A DNA stretch of 42,686 bases from Deltaproteobacteria bacterium (GCA_025356865.1 JANXQJ010000093.1:1-42686), one strand, 5' to 3'; counted from the stretch's first letter, positions 18,354-26,614 are shown. Numbers and translations are program-made. The notes: a model not told the origin generated them from the sequence alone.

Positions 18354-20438
18354 GTGGACATCCAGCATCTCAGAAATGTCGGCATCATCGCTCACGGCGG
18401 CGCGGGCAAGACTACGCTGGCCGAAGCACTTCTCTTTGGCGCGAAGGCGACGGATCGGTTGGGCAAGGTCGACGACGGCAGTTCCAATTTCGACTACGAC
18501 GCCGAGGAAATCCGGCGGAAGATAACGATCAGCACGACGTTCCATCACTACAACTGGAACAAGGTTGAAGTCGTCATCGCCGACACGCCCGGCTACATCA
18601 ATTTCGAGGCCGACACGCGCGCCTGCCTTTCCATGCTCGACGGCGCCGTCCTGGTCGTCAATGCGGTCTCCGGCGTCGAAGTCCAGACCGAAAAGATGTG
18701 GACCTTCGCTCGCGCTTCCGACGTTCCCGTCCTGGCCTATATCTCCAAAATGGATCGCGAACGCGCCGATTTCGAAAAGGCGGTCGAGGAGATCGGCAAC
18801 ATCCTCAAGATCAACGCCGTACCCGTGACGTTGCCCATCGGGAAAGAGGCCGGCTTCACCGGCATCGTCGACCTGCTTCGGATGAAGGCCTTGGTCTACA
18901 AGGGCGATAACGGCGAGTTCACCGTGGGCGAGATTCCGGCCGAAATGGCGGGAGATGCAGCCAGGGCGCACGAGAAACTGGTCGAGGCGTCCGCCGAATC
19001 GGACGATGAACTGATCGAGAAATATCTCGAAGGGAACGACCTGAGCGAAGAGGAGATCCGGAAAGGGTTCCAGGCCGGTGTTCGCGCAATGAAGTTCTTA
19101 CCGGTCCTGTGCGGCGCCTCCCCCCGCGGCATCGGCATCCAGATGGTGCTCGACATGATCAATTTCGCGCTCCCGGACCCGTCCTACCGCGGTGAAATGA
19201 TCGGCAGGAATCCCAAGACCGGCGCAGACGAGATCCGCGCCATCTCCGCGAGTGCTCCTTTTTCCGCGCAGGTGTTCAAGACGCTGGCCGATCCCTATGC
19301 AGGGAAGTTGTCCATCTTCAAGATTTTCTCGGGGACGCTCTCGCCCGAAATGTCGCCGCTCAACTCCGGCAAGGACGCCCAGGAACGGATCGGCCAGATC
19401 CTGCGACTCGAAGGAAAGAAGCAGAAACCGCTCGGTTCCGCTTCAGCCGGTGAAATCGTGGCCGTCGCAAAGTTCAAGGAGACCGCGAGCGGCGATACGC
19501 TGTGCGATCCCAAGCACCCGATCCTGTTCGAACCGCCGGTGCGGATCGAACCCGTCATTTCCTTTGCGGTTCGCCCGAAGACGCGCAACGACGAAGACAA
19601 GCTCGGCAGTTCGCTGACGCGCATGATCGAGGAAGACCCCACCCTCAACTTCCGGAAAGACGCACAGACCAACGAATTCATCCTGGCCGGCATGGGCGAG
19701 ACCCACCTCGAGGTCGCGGTCGAAAAACTCAAGCGGCAATACGGCGTCGAGGTCGAGTTGCGCACACCCAAGATCCCCTACTTCGAAACGATCAAGGGGA
19801 AGGCCGAGTCCCAGGGCAAGCACAAGAAGCAGTCCGGGGGACGCGGGCAGTACGGCGACTGCTGGATCCGGATCGAACCGAACCCGCGCGGCAAGGGATT
19901 CGAATACGTCGATGCCATCGTCGGCGGTTCCATCCCGAGAAACTTCATCCCGGCGGTCGAGAAGGGGATCGTCGAAAGGATGAGCCGGGGCGTCCTCGCC
20001 GGTTTCCCGATGATCGATGTCAAGGCCACCGTGTTCGACGGGTCGTACCACAACGTCGACTCTTCCGAAATGGCGTTCAAGATCGCCGGTTCGCTTGCAT
20101 TCAAGAAGGCGGCAATCGACGCAAAGCCGGTGCTGCTCGAACCGATCGTCGAGATGGAGGTCGTCGTTCCCGAGGAAAATATCGGCGACATCATCGGCGA
20201 CCTCAACGGGCGTCGGGGGCGCGTGCTGGGTGTCGATGCACTGGGCAAGAGCCAGATTCTCAAGTGCCAGGTTCCGCTTGCCGAAGTGCTCCGCTATTCA
20301 TCCGACCTGCGTTCGATCACCTCTGGCCGTGGGCAGTTCACGATGCGGGTCACCCATTACGAAGAAGTGCCGGGGGTCATCGCCGAAAAAGTGATCGCCG
20401 AGGCACGCAAGGATATCGGCGAAGAAACCGAAGAATAG
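18354..20438 (+). CDS. fusA: Elongation factor G paralogue (EF-G2 type)
   Basis: A 694-residue five-domain translational GTPase. It begins with GTG at 18354 behind a strong AGGAGGGAG site. The P-loop is AHGGAGKT (13-20) rather than AHIDAGKT. The switch II motif is DTPGY (77-81) rather than DTPGH, so the catalytic histidine of ordinary EF-G is tyrosine here. The base-recognition motif is SKMD rather than NKMD. These changes mark the EF-G2-like paralogue group, such as the Thermus EF-G-2, and not the main housekeeping EF-G. Such paralogues may act in special ribosome events or stress. The next genes are a repeat protein and an MglA GTPase. Confidence 0.9.
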   Translation: MDIQHLRNVGIIAHGGAGKTTLAEALLFGAKATDRLGKVDDGSSNFDYDAEEIRRKITISTTFHHYNWNKVEVVIADTPGYINFEADTRACLSMLDGAVLVVNAVSGVEVQTEKMWTFARASDVPVLAYISKMDRERADFEKAVEEIGNILKINAVPVTLPIGKEAGFTGIVDLLRMKALVYKGDNGEFTVGEIPAEMAGDAARAHEKLVEASAESDDELIEKYLEGNDLSEEEIRKGFQAGVRAMKFLPVLCGASPRGIGIQMVLDMINFALPDPSYRGEMIGRNPKTGADEIRAISASAPFSAQVFKTLADPYAGKLSIFKIFSGTLSPEMSPLNSGKDAQERIGQILRLEGKKQKPLGSASAGEIVAVAKFKETASGDTLCDPKHPILFEPPVRIEPVISFAVRPKTRNDEDKLGSSLTRMIEEDPTLNFRKDAQTNEFILAGMGETHLEVAVEKLKRQYGVEVELRTPKIPYFETIKGKAESQGKHKKQSGGRGQYGDCWIRIEPNPRGKGFEYVDAIVGGSIPRNFIPAVEKGIVERMSRGVLAGFPMIDVKATVFDGSYHNVDSSEMAFKIAGSLAFKKAAIDAKPVLLEPIVEMEVVVPEENIGDIIGDLNGRRGRVLGVDALGKSQILKCQVPLAEVLRYSSDLRSITSGRGQFTMRVTHYEEVPGVIAEKVIAEARKDIGEETEE

Positions 20439-20446
20439 GGGCACGA

Positions 20447-20899
20447 TTGAAGATCAGCCTTGTCGAAGACCAGCCGATATCGGAAGAGGTCAAGGGGTCG
20501 CTCCAAAGCTACGTGTCGGGGCTCATCGTTCCCCAGAAGGTCGAACTGGCCGGCAAGGGCAACAAGGAGGTCCGGACGATTCTCTCTCGCGACCCAAACC
20601 GGATGGTCGCGCGGGCGGTGATCAACAGCCCCAAGCTTTCCGAGGCCGACGTGATGGCCTACGCCGCTTCTACGCAGACCCACGACGACGTGCTGCGGGC
20701 GATCGCCGACAATCGAATATGGATGTCGAACAAGAAACTGGTCAATATCATCGTATCCAATCCGCGGACGCCCCCCCAGGTGGCGGTCAAATTCCTGGGG
20801 TCGTTCGCAACCAGCGAACTGGCCATCCTTTGCCGGAACCGGAACGTTTCGGTGCTGGTGCGCAGGGAAGCCAAACGGATCATGAGCGTCCGCGGATAA
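20447..20899 (+). CDS. Small helical-repeat protein (LRV/HEAT-like)
   Basis: A 150-residue protein with tandem units of roughly 35 residues. Each has a pattern such as SRDPNRMVARAVINSPKLSEADV, then IVSNPRTPPQVAVKFLGSF and RNRNVSVLVRREAKRIM. This resembles leucine-rich-variant or HEAT-like helical repeats seen in other deltaproteobacterial proteins. There is no signal peptide and no cysteine cluster typical of full LRV proteins. The start is TTG 20447, with AGGGG five bases upstream, because no ATG fits and the N-terminus MKISLVEDQP is sensible. It sits between the EF-G paralogue (gap 8 bases) and mglA (gap 23 bases), so it is probably co-transcribed. Function is unknown; a binding scaffold is likely. 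Confidence 0.7.
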   Translation: MKISLVEDQPISEEVKGSLQSYVSGLIVPQKVELAGKGNKEVRTILSRDPNRMVARAVINSPKLSEADVMAYAASTQTHDDVLRAIADNRIWMSNKKLVNIIVSNPRTPPQVAVKFLGSFATSELAILCRNRNVSVLVRREAKRIMSVRG

Positions 20900-20922
20900 A
20901 CGGCAACAAACACGGAGACCGA

Positions 20923-22035
20923 ATGGCCTTATTCAACTACGCGACCCGGGAACTGAGCGCCAAGATCGTCTATTACGGCCCGGGTCTGTCCGGCAAGACC
21001 ACGAACATCGAGATGGTCCACAAGCTGCTCCGTCCCGACCAGAAGGGGAAATTGATCTCCCTCCCGACCGAGACGGATCGCACGTTGTTTTTCGATTTCC
21101 TGCCGATCGAGTTGGGACAGATCAAGGGCTTCAAGGTCCGGTTCCATCTTTATACCGTCCCGGGGCAGGTTTTCTACAACGCCACACGCAGGCTGGTGCT
21201 CCAAGGGGTCGACGGGGTTGTTTTCGTAGCCGACTCGCAGCGCGGCATGGAAAACAGCAACGAGGAGAGCCTCCGCAACCTGGTCGAAAACCTGGCGACC
21301 TACGGCAAGAACATCGAAGAACTGCCCTTCGTGATCCAGTACAACAAGCGCGACCTGAAGAATGTGGCGACAATCCCCGAGATGAACGCCTACCTCAACC
21401 CCCGGGGCGTTCCGGTCATGGAGGCGGTCGCCGTCAGCGGGCCCGGCGTAACCGAGACGCTCGTGGCTGTGTCTCGTCTCGTCTTCAGCCATCTTCGCAA
21501 GACGTTGCTCATGCCGGGGGACGATCAGGGGCACGAAGAACTGGGGCAGGCCGGGAACGACAAGATCGACCAGGAATTCGGAGCCATGAAGGCGGGGCAG
21601 CAACCCGCTAAAAAGGCACCCGAGCCCGAATCGATGGAGGAAATCACCGACCTCGAGGAAATCTCCGAAGAATCGAAAGAGGAGGAGGGGCTCCCGTTTC
21701 CTGGCCCCGATGCGGCTCCCGACGAATTCGAACTTGAGCAAACCGCCTACTCCCCGATTCGGCAGGCCGAAACGCCTCCCCCCCCCGTCATGTTCGACGA
21801 ACTCGAGGAGATCGAAATCGAGTTGTCCGAACCGACGGTCGCCCCCAGGCCGTATCAACCGCTCACCGGCGCCACCGTTTCCGTCGAGACCGAAGGGGGC
21901 GGGCTGACTTTCCTGAAGTTCGAGGCACCGGTCGTCAACGGAGACGGCAACGCCGTGCTTCCCGCGTTATTTCTCGACGGGGCTGGCAACCCGGTCCGGA
22001 TTCGAATCAAGATCCAGATCGAAGAAGGTACCTGA
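20923..22035 (+). CDS. mglA: MglA-family Ras-like GTPase with long C-terminal extension
   Basis: A 370-residue protein. Residues 1-195 match MglA closely: P-loop GPGLSGKT (19-26), the TETDRTLFFDFLP switch region with Arg53, TVPGQ with Gln82, and NKRD (141-144). Arg53 and Gln82 are the residues known to matter for GTP hydrolysis in MglA. MglA sets cell polarity in Myxococcus and relatives with its activator MglB; no MglB (Roadblock) gene is visible here. After residue 195 come about 115 acidic, proline-rich residues and then a compact, possibly beta-rich ending (about 310-370). That tail is absent from standard MglA (about 195 residues). It starts at ATG 20923 with GGAG upstream. Confidence 0.9.
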   Translation: MALFNYATRELSAKIVYYGPGLSGKTTNIEMVHKLLRPDQKGKLISLPTETDRTLFFDFLPIELGQIKGFKVRFHLYTVPGQVFYNATRRLVLQGVDGVVFVADSQRGMENSNEESLRNLVENLATYGKNIEELPFVIQYNKRDLKNVATIPEMNAYLNPRGVPVMEAVAVSGPGVTETLVAVSRLVFSHLRKTLLMPGDDQGHEELGQAGNDKIDQEFGAMKAGQQPAKKAPEPESMEEITDLEEISEESKEEEGLPFPGPDAAPDEFELEQTAYSPIRQAETPPPPVMFDELEEIEIELSEPTVAPRPYQPLTGATVSVETEGGGLTFLKFEAPVVNGDGNAVLPALFLDGAGNPVRIRIKIQIEEGT

Positions 22036-22040
22036 TCCGC

Positions 22041-23480
22041 ATGCCGGCCGCCTTCATCAAGAAATGCGCCGAGTTGCTCAGGGTCGGGCGTCCGATCGAG
22101 GAACGGCTCCGCGACTTCACGAACCTGGTCGGCCTGTTCGCACCGGGGGCGCGTGCAAGCGTGTTGCTTTTCGATCGGGAATCTGACGATTTCTTCCTGC
22201 GGGCCACCAATCTCCGTCTTCCCCCGAACCACCCCGAACTCCAGTTCGGGGCACGCGGCACCGTCGCGGCGCTGGCCCTGCAGGAAGGTCGCCCGCTGAC
22301 ACTTTCCGAGGTCAACCGCACCGGTGGCGCGCAGGGACGCGCTGAAATGATGTTCCTGCCCCTTAAGTTCGGCGGCGATCCGATCGGTGTGCTGGCCGTC
22401 GAGTCCGCATCCCCCAACGGACTCCTGAAGGATCGGTCCGACGCGCTGGTCGAGGCTGCATCGCTGGTTTCCGACATGGTCGGGTCATCGCTTCGCGAGG
22501 AATCGACCACCTTGCGCATGACCAAGATCGCGGCGATCAACGAAGCGGGCGTCAACATCATCTCGACGCTCGACCTTGGGCGGTTGCTCAAGCTCGTCGC
22601 AACCACAGCCGGTCTCATCATGGAAGCCGAGTCGTGCGTAATCCGCCTGTTCGACGCGCAAACCGGCAAGTTCGCCATTCGCGAATTCCAGGGTATGAAG
22701 GCCGAGAACGAACAGAAAGAACTGTTCCGGATGGATACGAAGGCGGTGACGTTATTGCTCAAGGGCGCGCCCTCGGTGCTGGTGCGGGATGTCGGCGAAG
22801 ATACCGGCTGGAAGGAATTCGCGGGGCTTGCCCGCACGATGATCAGTCTTCCGCTGAAGAACGGCGACGACGTGATCGGGACGCTCTCGGTCTTCGACAA
22901 GTTTCCACTGAAAACGTTCTACCCGGCTTCTTTCGGGATTGAAGACCTGTCGACGTTCGAAAAGTTCGCTCGGTATTGCGAGAAGGCGGTGGCCAACGCC
23001 ATGACCTTCGAACGCAACGAGAAACTCAAGAGTCTCGACGAATTGACGGGCCTCCCGACCCTCCGGTATTTCCAGGACCGCCTGCTTCACGAGATCAGCC
23101 GGGCCAAACGGTTCAGGCGACGCCTGGTGCTCATGATCTGCGAAGTCTCCCCGCGTCTGGAAGGGGGCGATCCGGTGTCGCCTTCAAAGGGAGATGCGAT
23201 CGTCAAGCGGATGTCCAACGTGATCAGGTTGGCGCTTCGTGAATACGACATCCTGGCCCGCATCAGCGACCGGAAATTCGCGATGCTCCTCCCCGAGGCC
23301 GAAGACGGCAAGACCAGCGCAATACCCCGCATCAAGAAGGCGATTCTCACCGACGTCGAAGAAATGCGCAAGAAGACCCGGGGAATATCGGTCGATGTCC
23401 GCTTCGGTCACGCCTCGTTCCCCGAGGACGGCGACGACCACGAGAAACTGATATTCAAGTCCAACCTGCTCAAGATGTAA
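22041..23480 (+). CDS. GAF-GAF-degenerate GGDEF signalling protein
   Basis: A 479-residue cytoplasmic protein. Two GAF-like sensory domains (about residues 20-150 and 165-320; MMFLPLKFGGDPIGVLAVES and MISLPLKNGDDVIGTLSVFD are typical strands) precede a GGDEF-fold domain that starts with DELTGLPTLRYFQDRLLHEISRAKR. The catalytic GG(D/E)EF is replaced by SDRKF, so cyclic di-GMP synthesis is not expected. The domain may bind nucleotide or act as a scaffold. It starts five bases after mglA ends, so the two are likely co-expressed and may work together. The ligands of the GAF domains are unknown. Its stop overlaps the next start. Confidence 0.82.
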   Translation: MPAAFIKKCAELLRVGRPIEERLRDFTNLVGLFAPGARASVLLFDRESDDFFLRATNLRLPPNHPELQFGARGTVAALALQEGRPLTLSEVNRTGGAQGRAEMMFLPLKFGGDPIGVLAVESASPNGLLKDRSDALVEAASLVSDMVGSSLREESTTLRMTKIAAINEAGVNIISTLDLGRLLKLVATTAGLIMEAESCVIRLFDAQTGKFAIREFQGMKAENEQKELFRMDTKAVTLLLKGAPSVLVRDVGEDTGWKEFAGLARTMISLPLKNGDDVIGTLSVFDKFPLKTFYPASFGIEDLSTFEKFARYCEKAVANAMTFERNEKLKSLDELTGLPTLRYFQDRLLHEISRAKRFRRRLVLMICEVSPRLEGGDPVSPSKGDAIVKRMSNVIRLALREYDILARISDRKFAMLLPEAEDGKTSAIPRIKKAILTDVEEMRKKTRGISVDVRFGHASFPEDGDDHEKLIFKSNLLKM

Positions 23481-23938
23481 TGGACACGAACCCCGGAAAA
23501 GTGGTGGCGGTATCTGTCTCGGACCGCAAGGGGCAGAAGAAGCGCCCCGTGCCGTTTGCCCTGTTGCTGGTCGAGCACGGGATCGAGGGCGATGCGCACG
23601 CTGGCACCTCCGGGCATCGGCAGGTGAGCCTGCTGGCGGTCGAGAGCGCCGACAAGATGCGCGCGAAGGGCGTTCCGGTCGGCCACGGCGACTTCGCCGA
23701 AAACCTGACGGTCGAAGGGATCAACCTGCTGTCGCTGCGGATCGGCGACCGGTTGCGCGTTGGCGAGGCGCTGCTCGAGATATCCCAGATCGGCAAGGAG
23801 TGCCACGACCGGTGCGCGATCTACCAGCAGATCGGCGACTGCGTCATGCCGCGCGAAGGGCTCTTCGGGCGGGTCATCCGGGGCGGCAGGGTGGCCCCCG
23901 GCGACGTCGTGGTATTCGAACCCGGCGAGCGGTCGTGA
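23480..23938 (+). CDS. MOSC-domain protein
   Basis: A 152-residue stand-alone MOSC domain (molybdenum cofactor sulfurase C-terminal). It shows HGIEGDAHAG, RQVSLLAVES, GDFAENLTVEGINL, GDRLRVGEALLEISQIGKECHDRC and REGLFGRVIRGG, including the conserved Cys residues. MOSC proteins are thought to bind a sulfur or cofactor intermediate in molybdenum-cofactor delivery and detoxification. The start overlaps the previous stop (TAATG) and its own stop overlaps the GTG of the MoaB/Mog gene, so the two Moco genes are coupled. Confidence 0.9.
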   Translation: MDTNPGKVVAVSVSDRKGQKKRPVPFALLLVEHGIEGDAHAGTSGHRQVSLLAVESADKMRAKGVPVGHGDFAENLTVEGINLLSLRIGDRLRVGEALLEISQIGKECHDRCAIYQQIGDCVMPREGLFGRVIRGGRVAPGDVVVFEPGERS

Positions 23939-24426
23939 TCCGGGCCGCCGTCGTCACGGTTTCCGACCGATCATTCCGGAAGGTGCGGGCCGACCTGTCG
24001 GGCCCGGCCGTCGCAGAAACGCTCCGCGCACGCCTCCCCGATATCGAGATCGTCCAGCGGGTGGTCATCCCCGACGACAAACGCTTTATCCGCCGCGCGA
24101 TCCGCTACTTTTCCGACGCGCTTGCCCTCGATCTGGTCCTCACGACCGGCGGCACCGGAGTCGATCCGCGCGACGTGACGCCCGACGCCACCCTCGAAAT
24201 GATCGACCGCGAAGTTCCCGGGATGGCCGAGGCGATGCGTGCGGCCAGTTTGCAAACGATTCCGACCGCCACCTTTTCACGCGCCGTCGCCGGCATCCGC
24301 CGCGAGACCCTCGTCGTCAATCTCCCCGGCAGCCCCTCCGGTGCCCGCGAGAACCTGCTCTCAATCCTCGATACGATCACCCATGCCATCGACAAAATCC
24401 GCGGGACGGGCGGAGACTGCGCCTAA
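23935..24426 (+). CDS. moaB: Molybdenum cofactor adenylyltransferase, MoaB/Mog family
   Basis: A 163-residue MoaB/MogA-type protein, which adenylates molybdopterin before molybdate insertion. The hallmark LTTGGTGVDPRDVTPDAT is present, followed by PGMAEAMRAASL and a C-terminal LVVNLPGSPSGARENL, both usual for the family. The start is GTG 23935, overlapping the MOSC stop, because it gives the proper N-terminus IRAAVVTVSDRSF. The MOSC-Mog pair is a common arrangement. It converges on the minus-strand sulfur-transfer operon with a gap of 25 bases. MoaB versus Mog cannot be separated from sequence alone. Confidence 0.9.
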   Translation: MIRAAVVTVSDRSFRKVRADLSGPAVAETLRARLPDIEIVQRVVIPDDKRFIRRAIRYFSDALALDLVLTTGGTGVDPRDVTPDATLEMIDREVPGMAEAMRAASLQTIPTATFSRAVAGIRRETLVVNLPGSPSGARENLLSILDTITHAIDKIRGTGGDCA

Positions 24427-24451
24427 GAAATCTTGTCGCCCGGGGCCGGGA

Positions 24452-24763
24452 TCAGTCGGCCAGGTCCTCCGGCGCTCCCCCGACCAGGCCCCCGTCGTCC
24501 GGTGCGCCGATCCCGCCTTCACCCAGATCGATCGAAACGTAGAGGAAGCCGAGGCGCCGGAACCCTTCGTGGACGGCGTCTGCGACTTCCGGATCGGACA
24601 GTCTGGAAAGTTGGTCGGCCGCGACTTCGATCCGCGCCGCGGGGCCGTCGGCGAGGACACGGCAACCGGCGAACCCCAAATCGCGGAGGATCGCCTCGCA
24701 CTCGGCCGACGGTTTCATCCCGCCGGGTTCGTTGCTCCCGTCGTCACTTGCACAACATGCCAT
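24452..24763 (-). CDS. Stand-alone LarE C-terminal-like protein
   Basis: A 103-residue protein. Residues about 20-80 resemble the C-terminal part of LarE, the sacrificial sulfur transferase for the nickel-pincer cofactor: ILRDLGFAGCRVL, ARIEVAADQLSRL and RRLGFLYVSIDLG follow the LarE tail pattern of LGF-x-VRVR, ARIE and LGFxYVxxDL. The catalytic PP-loop half of LarE is absent. The protein starts with MACC at ATG 24763, inside the end of the PP-loop gene upstream (20-base overlap), so the two are made together. The Gly/Asp-rich C-terminus replaces the usual GYRxGSMN ending. The similarity is by eye; function is unknown. Confidence 0.55.
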   Translation of the reverse strand: MACCASDDGSNEPGGMKPSAECEAILRDLGFAGCRVLADGPAARIEVAADQLSRLSDPEVADAVHEGFRRLGFLYVSIDLGEGGIGAPDDGGLVGGAPEDLAD

Positions 24764-25808
24764 CCTGCACCTCGGTGAAGTCGTCGTCGCGCGGGACCTG
24801 GATGTCATGCGGTTCCCCGGGGGAGAGGATCCGGACGAGGAACGGAGCCGCTGTCTCGGGCTTGGTGTATCGGCTGTAGATCTTCGAGAGGATCGACATC
24901 GGCAACGGTTCGTCTGCGGTTCCGAAAATGGCGACCGAAGGCCCCGGACAACCCTGGGAGTAATAGACGGTCGGGAAGGGCGACCGGTCCTGCATCGCGG
25001 CGCAGAGCGTTTCGAGTCGGCGGTTGCTCTCCTGGTTCTGGGAAACGACGACCTTCCGACCGTCCGATAACCTGAAGTGACGTCCCACCTTCAGCAGGTT
25101 GAGGTCGGCCATCGTCACATCGCCCGAATGGTCGAACAGGTCGCGGACCTTGATCGCAAAGGTCTTGTCGGCCAGCAGGCAGCCCCCGGCGGGACACGGG
25201 TAGTCGATGACCCCGAGTTCTTCCGCCAGTGCGATCTGCTCCTTGCGCGACCGGCCGGTGATCCCGAGCAGTTTCTCGCGATCGACCCACCCCTCGCGCT
25301 CGGGGAGGGTGGGCTCGAAGTGGTGCGCCGAGAGCGGCCTGAGGACGATGTCGTTGCAGCCGGAATTCTTCTCGATGAAGTGGATCGCGTCGGCCCGCTG
25401 CGACATGGGGCGCTGCCCGATGACTTCTCCGGTCACGAGGAAAGAGGCGCCGATCGAGGTCATGAACTCCCTGGCCTTGCGAAACGTGAATATCCGGCAA
25501 TCGATGCAGGGGTTCATTCCCGTGCCGCGGCCGTGGGATGGCTTGCGGATGACGTCGACGTAGTCCTGTCCCTTGACGATCGTCTTGATCGGGATCCCCA
25601 TCTCGACCGCGACGATCTGCGCCTGGGAATGGCACCCGGCGCTGCTTGCGTCCCCCCCGCGGGAGCAGGTGCAAAAGGGGGAGGTGAAATGGAGCGCGTG
25701 CAATTCCACGCCCTGATCGACGAGCATACGGGCGGCCAGGGTGCTGTCGAGTCCGCCGGACAAGAGGATGACGGCGCGGCGGGGGAGCGATTCGGTCTTC
25801 GGGATCAT
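24744..25808 (-). CDS. PP-loop ATPase, MnmA/ThiI-like putative sulfurtransferase
   Basis: A 354-residue alpha-hydrolase (PP-loop) enzyme. The ATP pyrophosphatase loop is LLSGGLDSTLAARML, near residue 16. Several cysteine motifs follow: CTCSRGGDASSAGC, NPCIDCRIF, YPCPAGGCLLAD and SQGCPGP. The C-terminal third (VGRHFRLSDGRKVVVSQNQESNR) resembles the NFACT-R/DUF814-like module seen in related enzymes of anaerobes. Such proteins are usually annotated as tRNA thiolases or sulfur-insertion enzymes, but the substrate here is unproven. It overlaps the MoeB/ThiF gene by four bases (ATGA) and the LarE-like gene by 20, forming one minus-strand operon devoted to sulfur chemistry. Confidence 0.8.
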   Translation of the reverse strand: MIPKTESLPRRAVILLSGGLDSTLAARMLVDQGVELHALHFTSPFCTCSRGGDASSAGCHSQAQIVAVEMGIPIKTIVKGQDYVDVIRKPSHGRGTGMNPCIDCRIFTFRKAREFMTSIGASFLVTGEVIGQRPMSQRADAIHFIEKNSGCNDIVLRPLSAHHFEPTLPEREGWVDREKLLGITGRSRKEQIALAEELGVIDYPCPAGGCLLADKTFAIKVRDLFDHSGDVTMADLNLLKVGRHFRLSDGRKVVVSQNQESNRRLETLCAAMQDRSPFPTVYYSQGCPGPSVAIFGTADEPLPMSILSKIYSRYTKPETAAPFLVRILSPGEPHDIQVPRDDDFTEVQDGMLCK

Positions 25809-26614
25809 TCTGAGCAGATTCCTTCCTGGATGTAATCGGATGATGAGAGGACGCGAATCCGGCGAACGTCTCCGCATGCCGGGCACGTCGTATTGCGCGG
25901 AACCGGGGTCACGTTGACGGTCCCGTTGATTGTGTCGATGGTCAGCAATCGACCGCAGAGGGGGTCCCCGGCGCCCGTGAGCAGTTTCACGACTTCCATG
26001 GCCTGCCACGAGCCCAAGATTCCCGCTGCCGCCCCGACGATCCCGACGCGAGCGGAACCGGGGGAATCTTCGACGGAAGGGAGATCGGGGAGCAGGCAGC
26101 GGAGGCACGGTCCTTTTCCGGGGATGATCGTGAGCAGTTGCCCGCCGAATCGCAGGACGCCCGCATGGACGAGCGGGGTCCCGGTCAGGACGGCGGCGTC
26201 GCTGCAAAGATATTTGGCCGGGAAGTTGTCGGTTCCATCTATGACGGCATCGTACCGATCGAACAGGCGGCAAGCGTTATCGGCCGTCAGCCGTTCGGGG
26301 TACGCGTCGATTGCCAGGTCGGGCCGAAACGCGGCAAGCGTTCCGGCGGCGGACGCTGTTTTCCGGCTTCCGACGTTGCCGGCCGGGTGGAGGATCTGCC
26401 GGTTGAGGTTGCTTGCGTCGACCCGGTCGCCGTCGATGATCCCGAGCCGACCGACGCCTGCTGCAGCCAGGTAGTAAAGCGCAGGGGAGCCGAGGCCTCC
26501 GGCGCCGACGACGAGGACGGAGGACGTGGACAGTTTTTCCTGCCCGGCGGCGCCGATCTCTTCAACGAGGATGTTTCGGCTGTAACGAATCTGGTTGTCT
26601 TGAGGCAAAGTCAC
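25805..26614 (-). CDS. moeB: MoeB/ThiF/HesA-type E1-like adenylyltransferase
   Basis: A 269-residue enzyme that would adenylate the C-terminal Gly-Gly of a small sulfur carrier such as MoaD or ThiS. Visible are the nucleotide-binding VLVVGAGGLGSPALYYLAAAGVG, DGDRVDASNLNRQ, DGTDNFPAKYL and the zinc pair CLRC/CPAC. The cysteine that usually precedes the GVLG stretch is serine here (GSARVGIVG). MoeB does not strictly need it, but ThiF-type acyl-disulfide chemistry does, which tips the call to MoeB or HesA. The start is GTG 26614. A TTG at 26608 with GAAGG at a better distance is an alternative. First gene of the operon, divergent from the aminotransferase gene. Confidence 0.85.
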   Translation of the reverse strand: MTLPQDNQIRYSRNILVEEIGAAGQEKLSTSSVLVVGAGGLGSPALYYLAAAGVGRLGIIDGDRVDASNLNRQILHPAGNVGSRKTASAAGTLAAFRPDLAIDAYPERLTADNACRLFDRYDAVIDGTDNFPAKYLCSDAAVLTGTPLVHAGVLRFGGQLLTIIPGKGPCLRCLLPDLPSVEDSPGSARVGIVGAAAGILGSWQAMEVVKLLTGAGDPLCGRLLTIDTINGTVNVTPVPRNTTCPACGDVRRIRVLSSSDYIQEGICSE

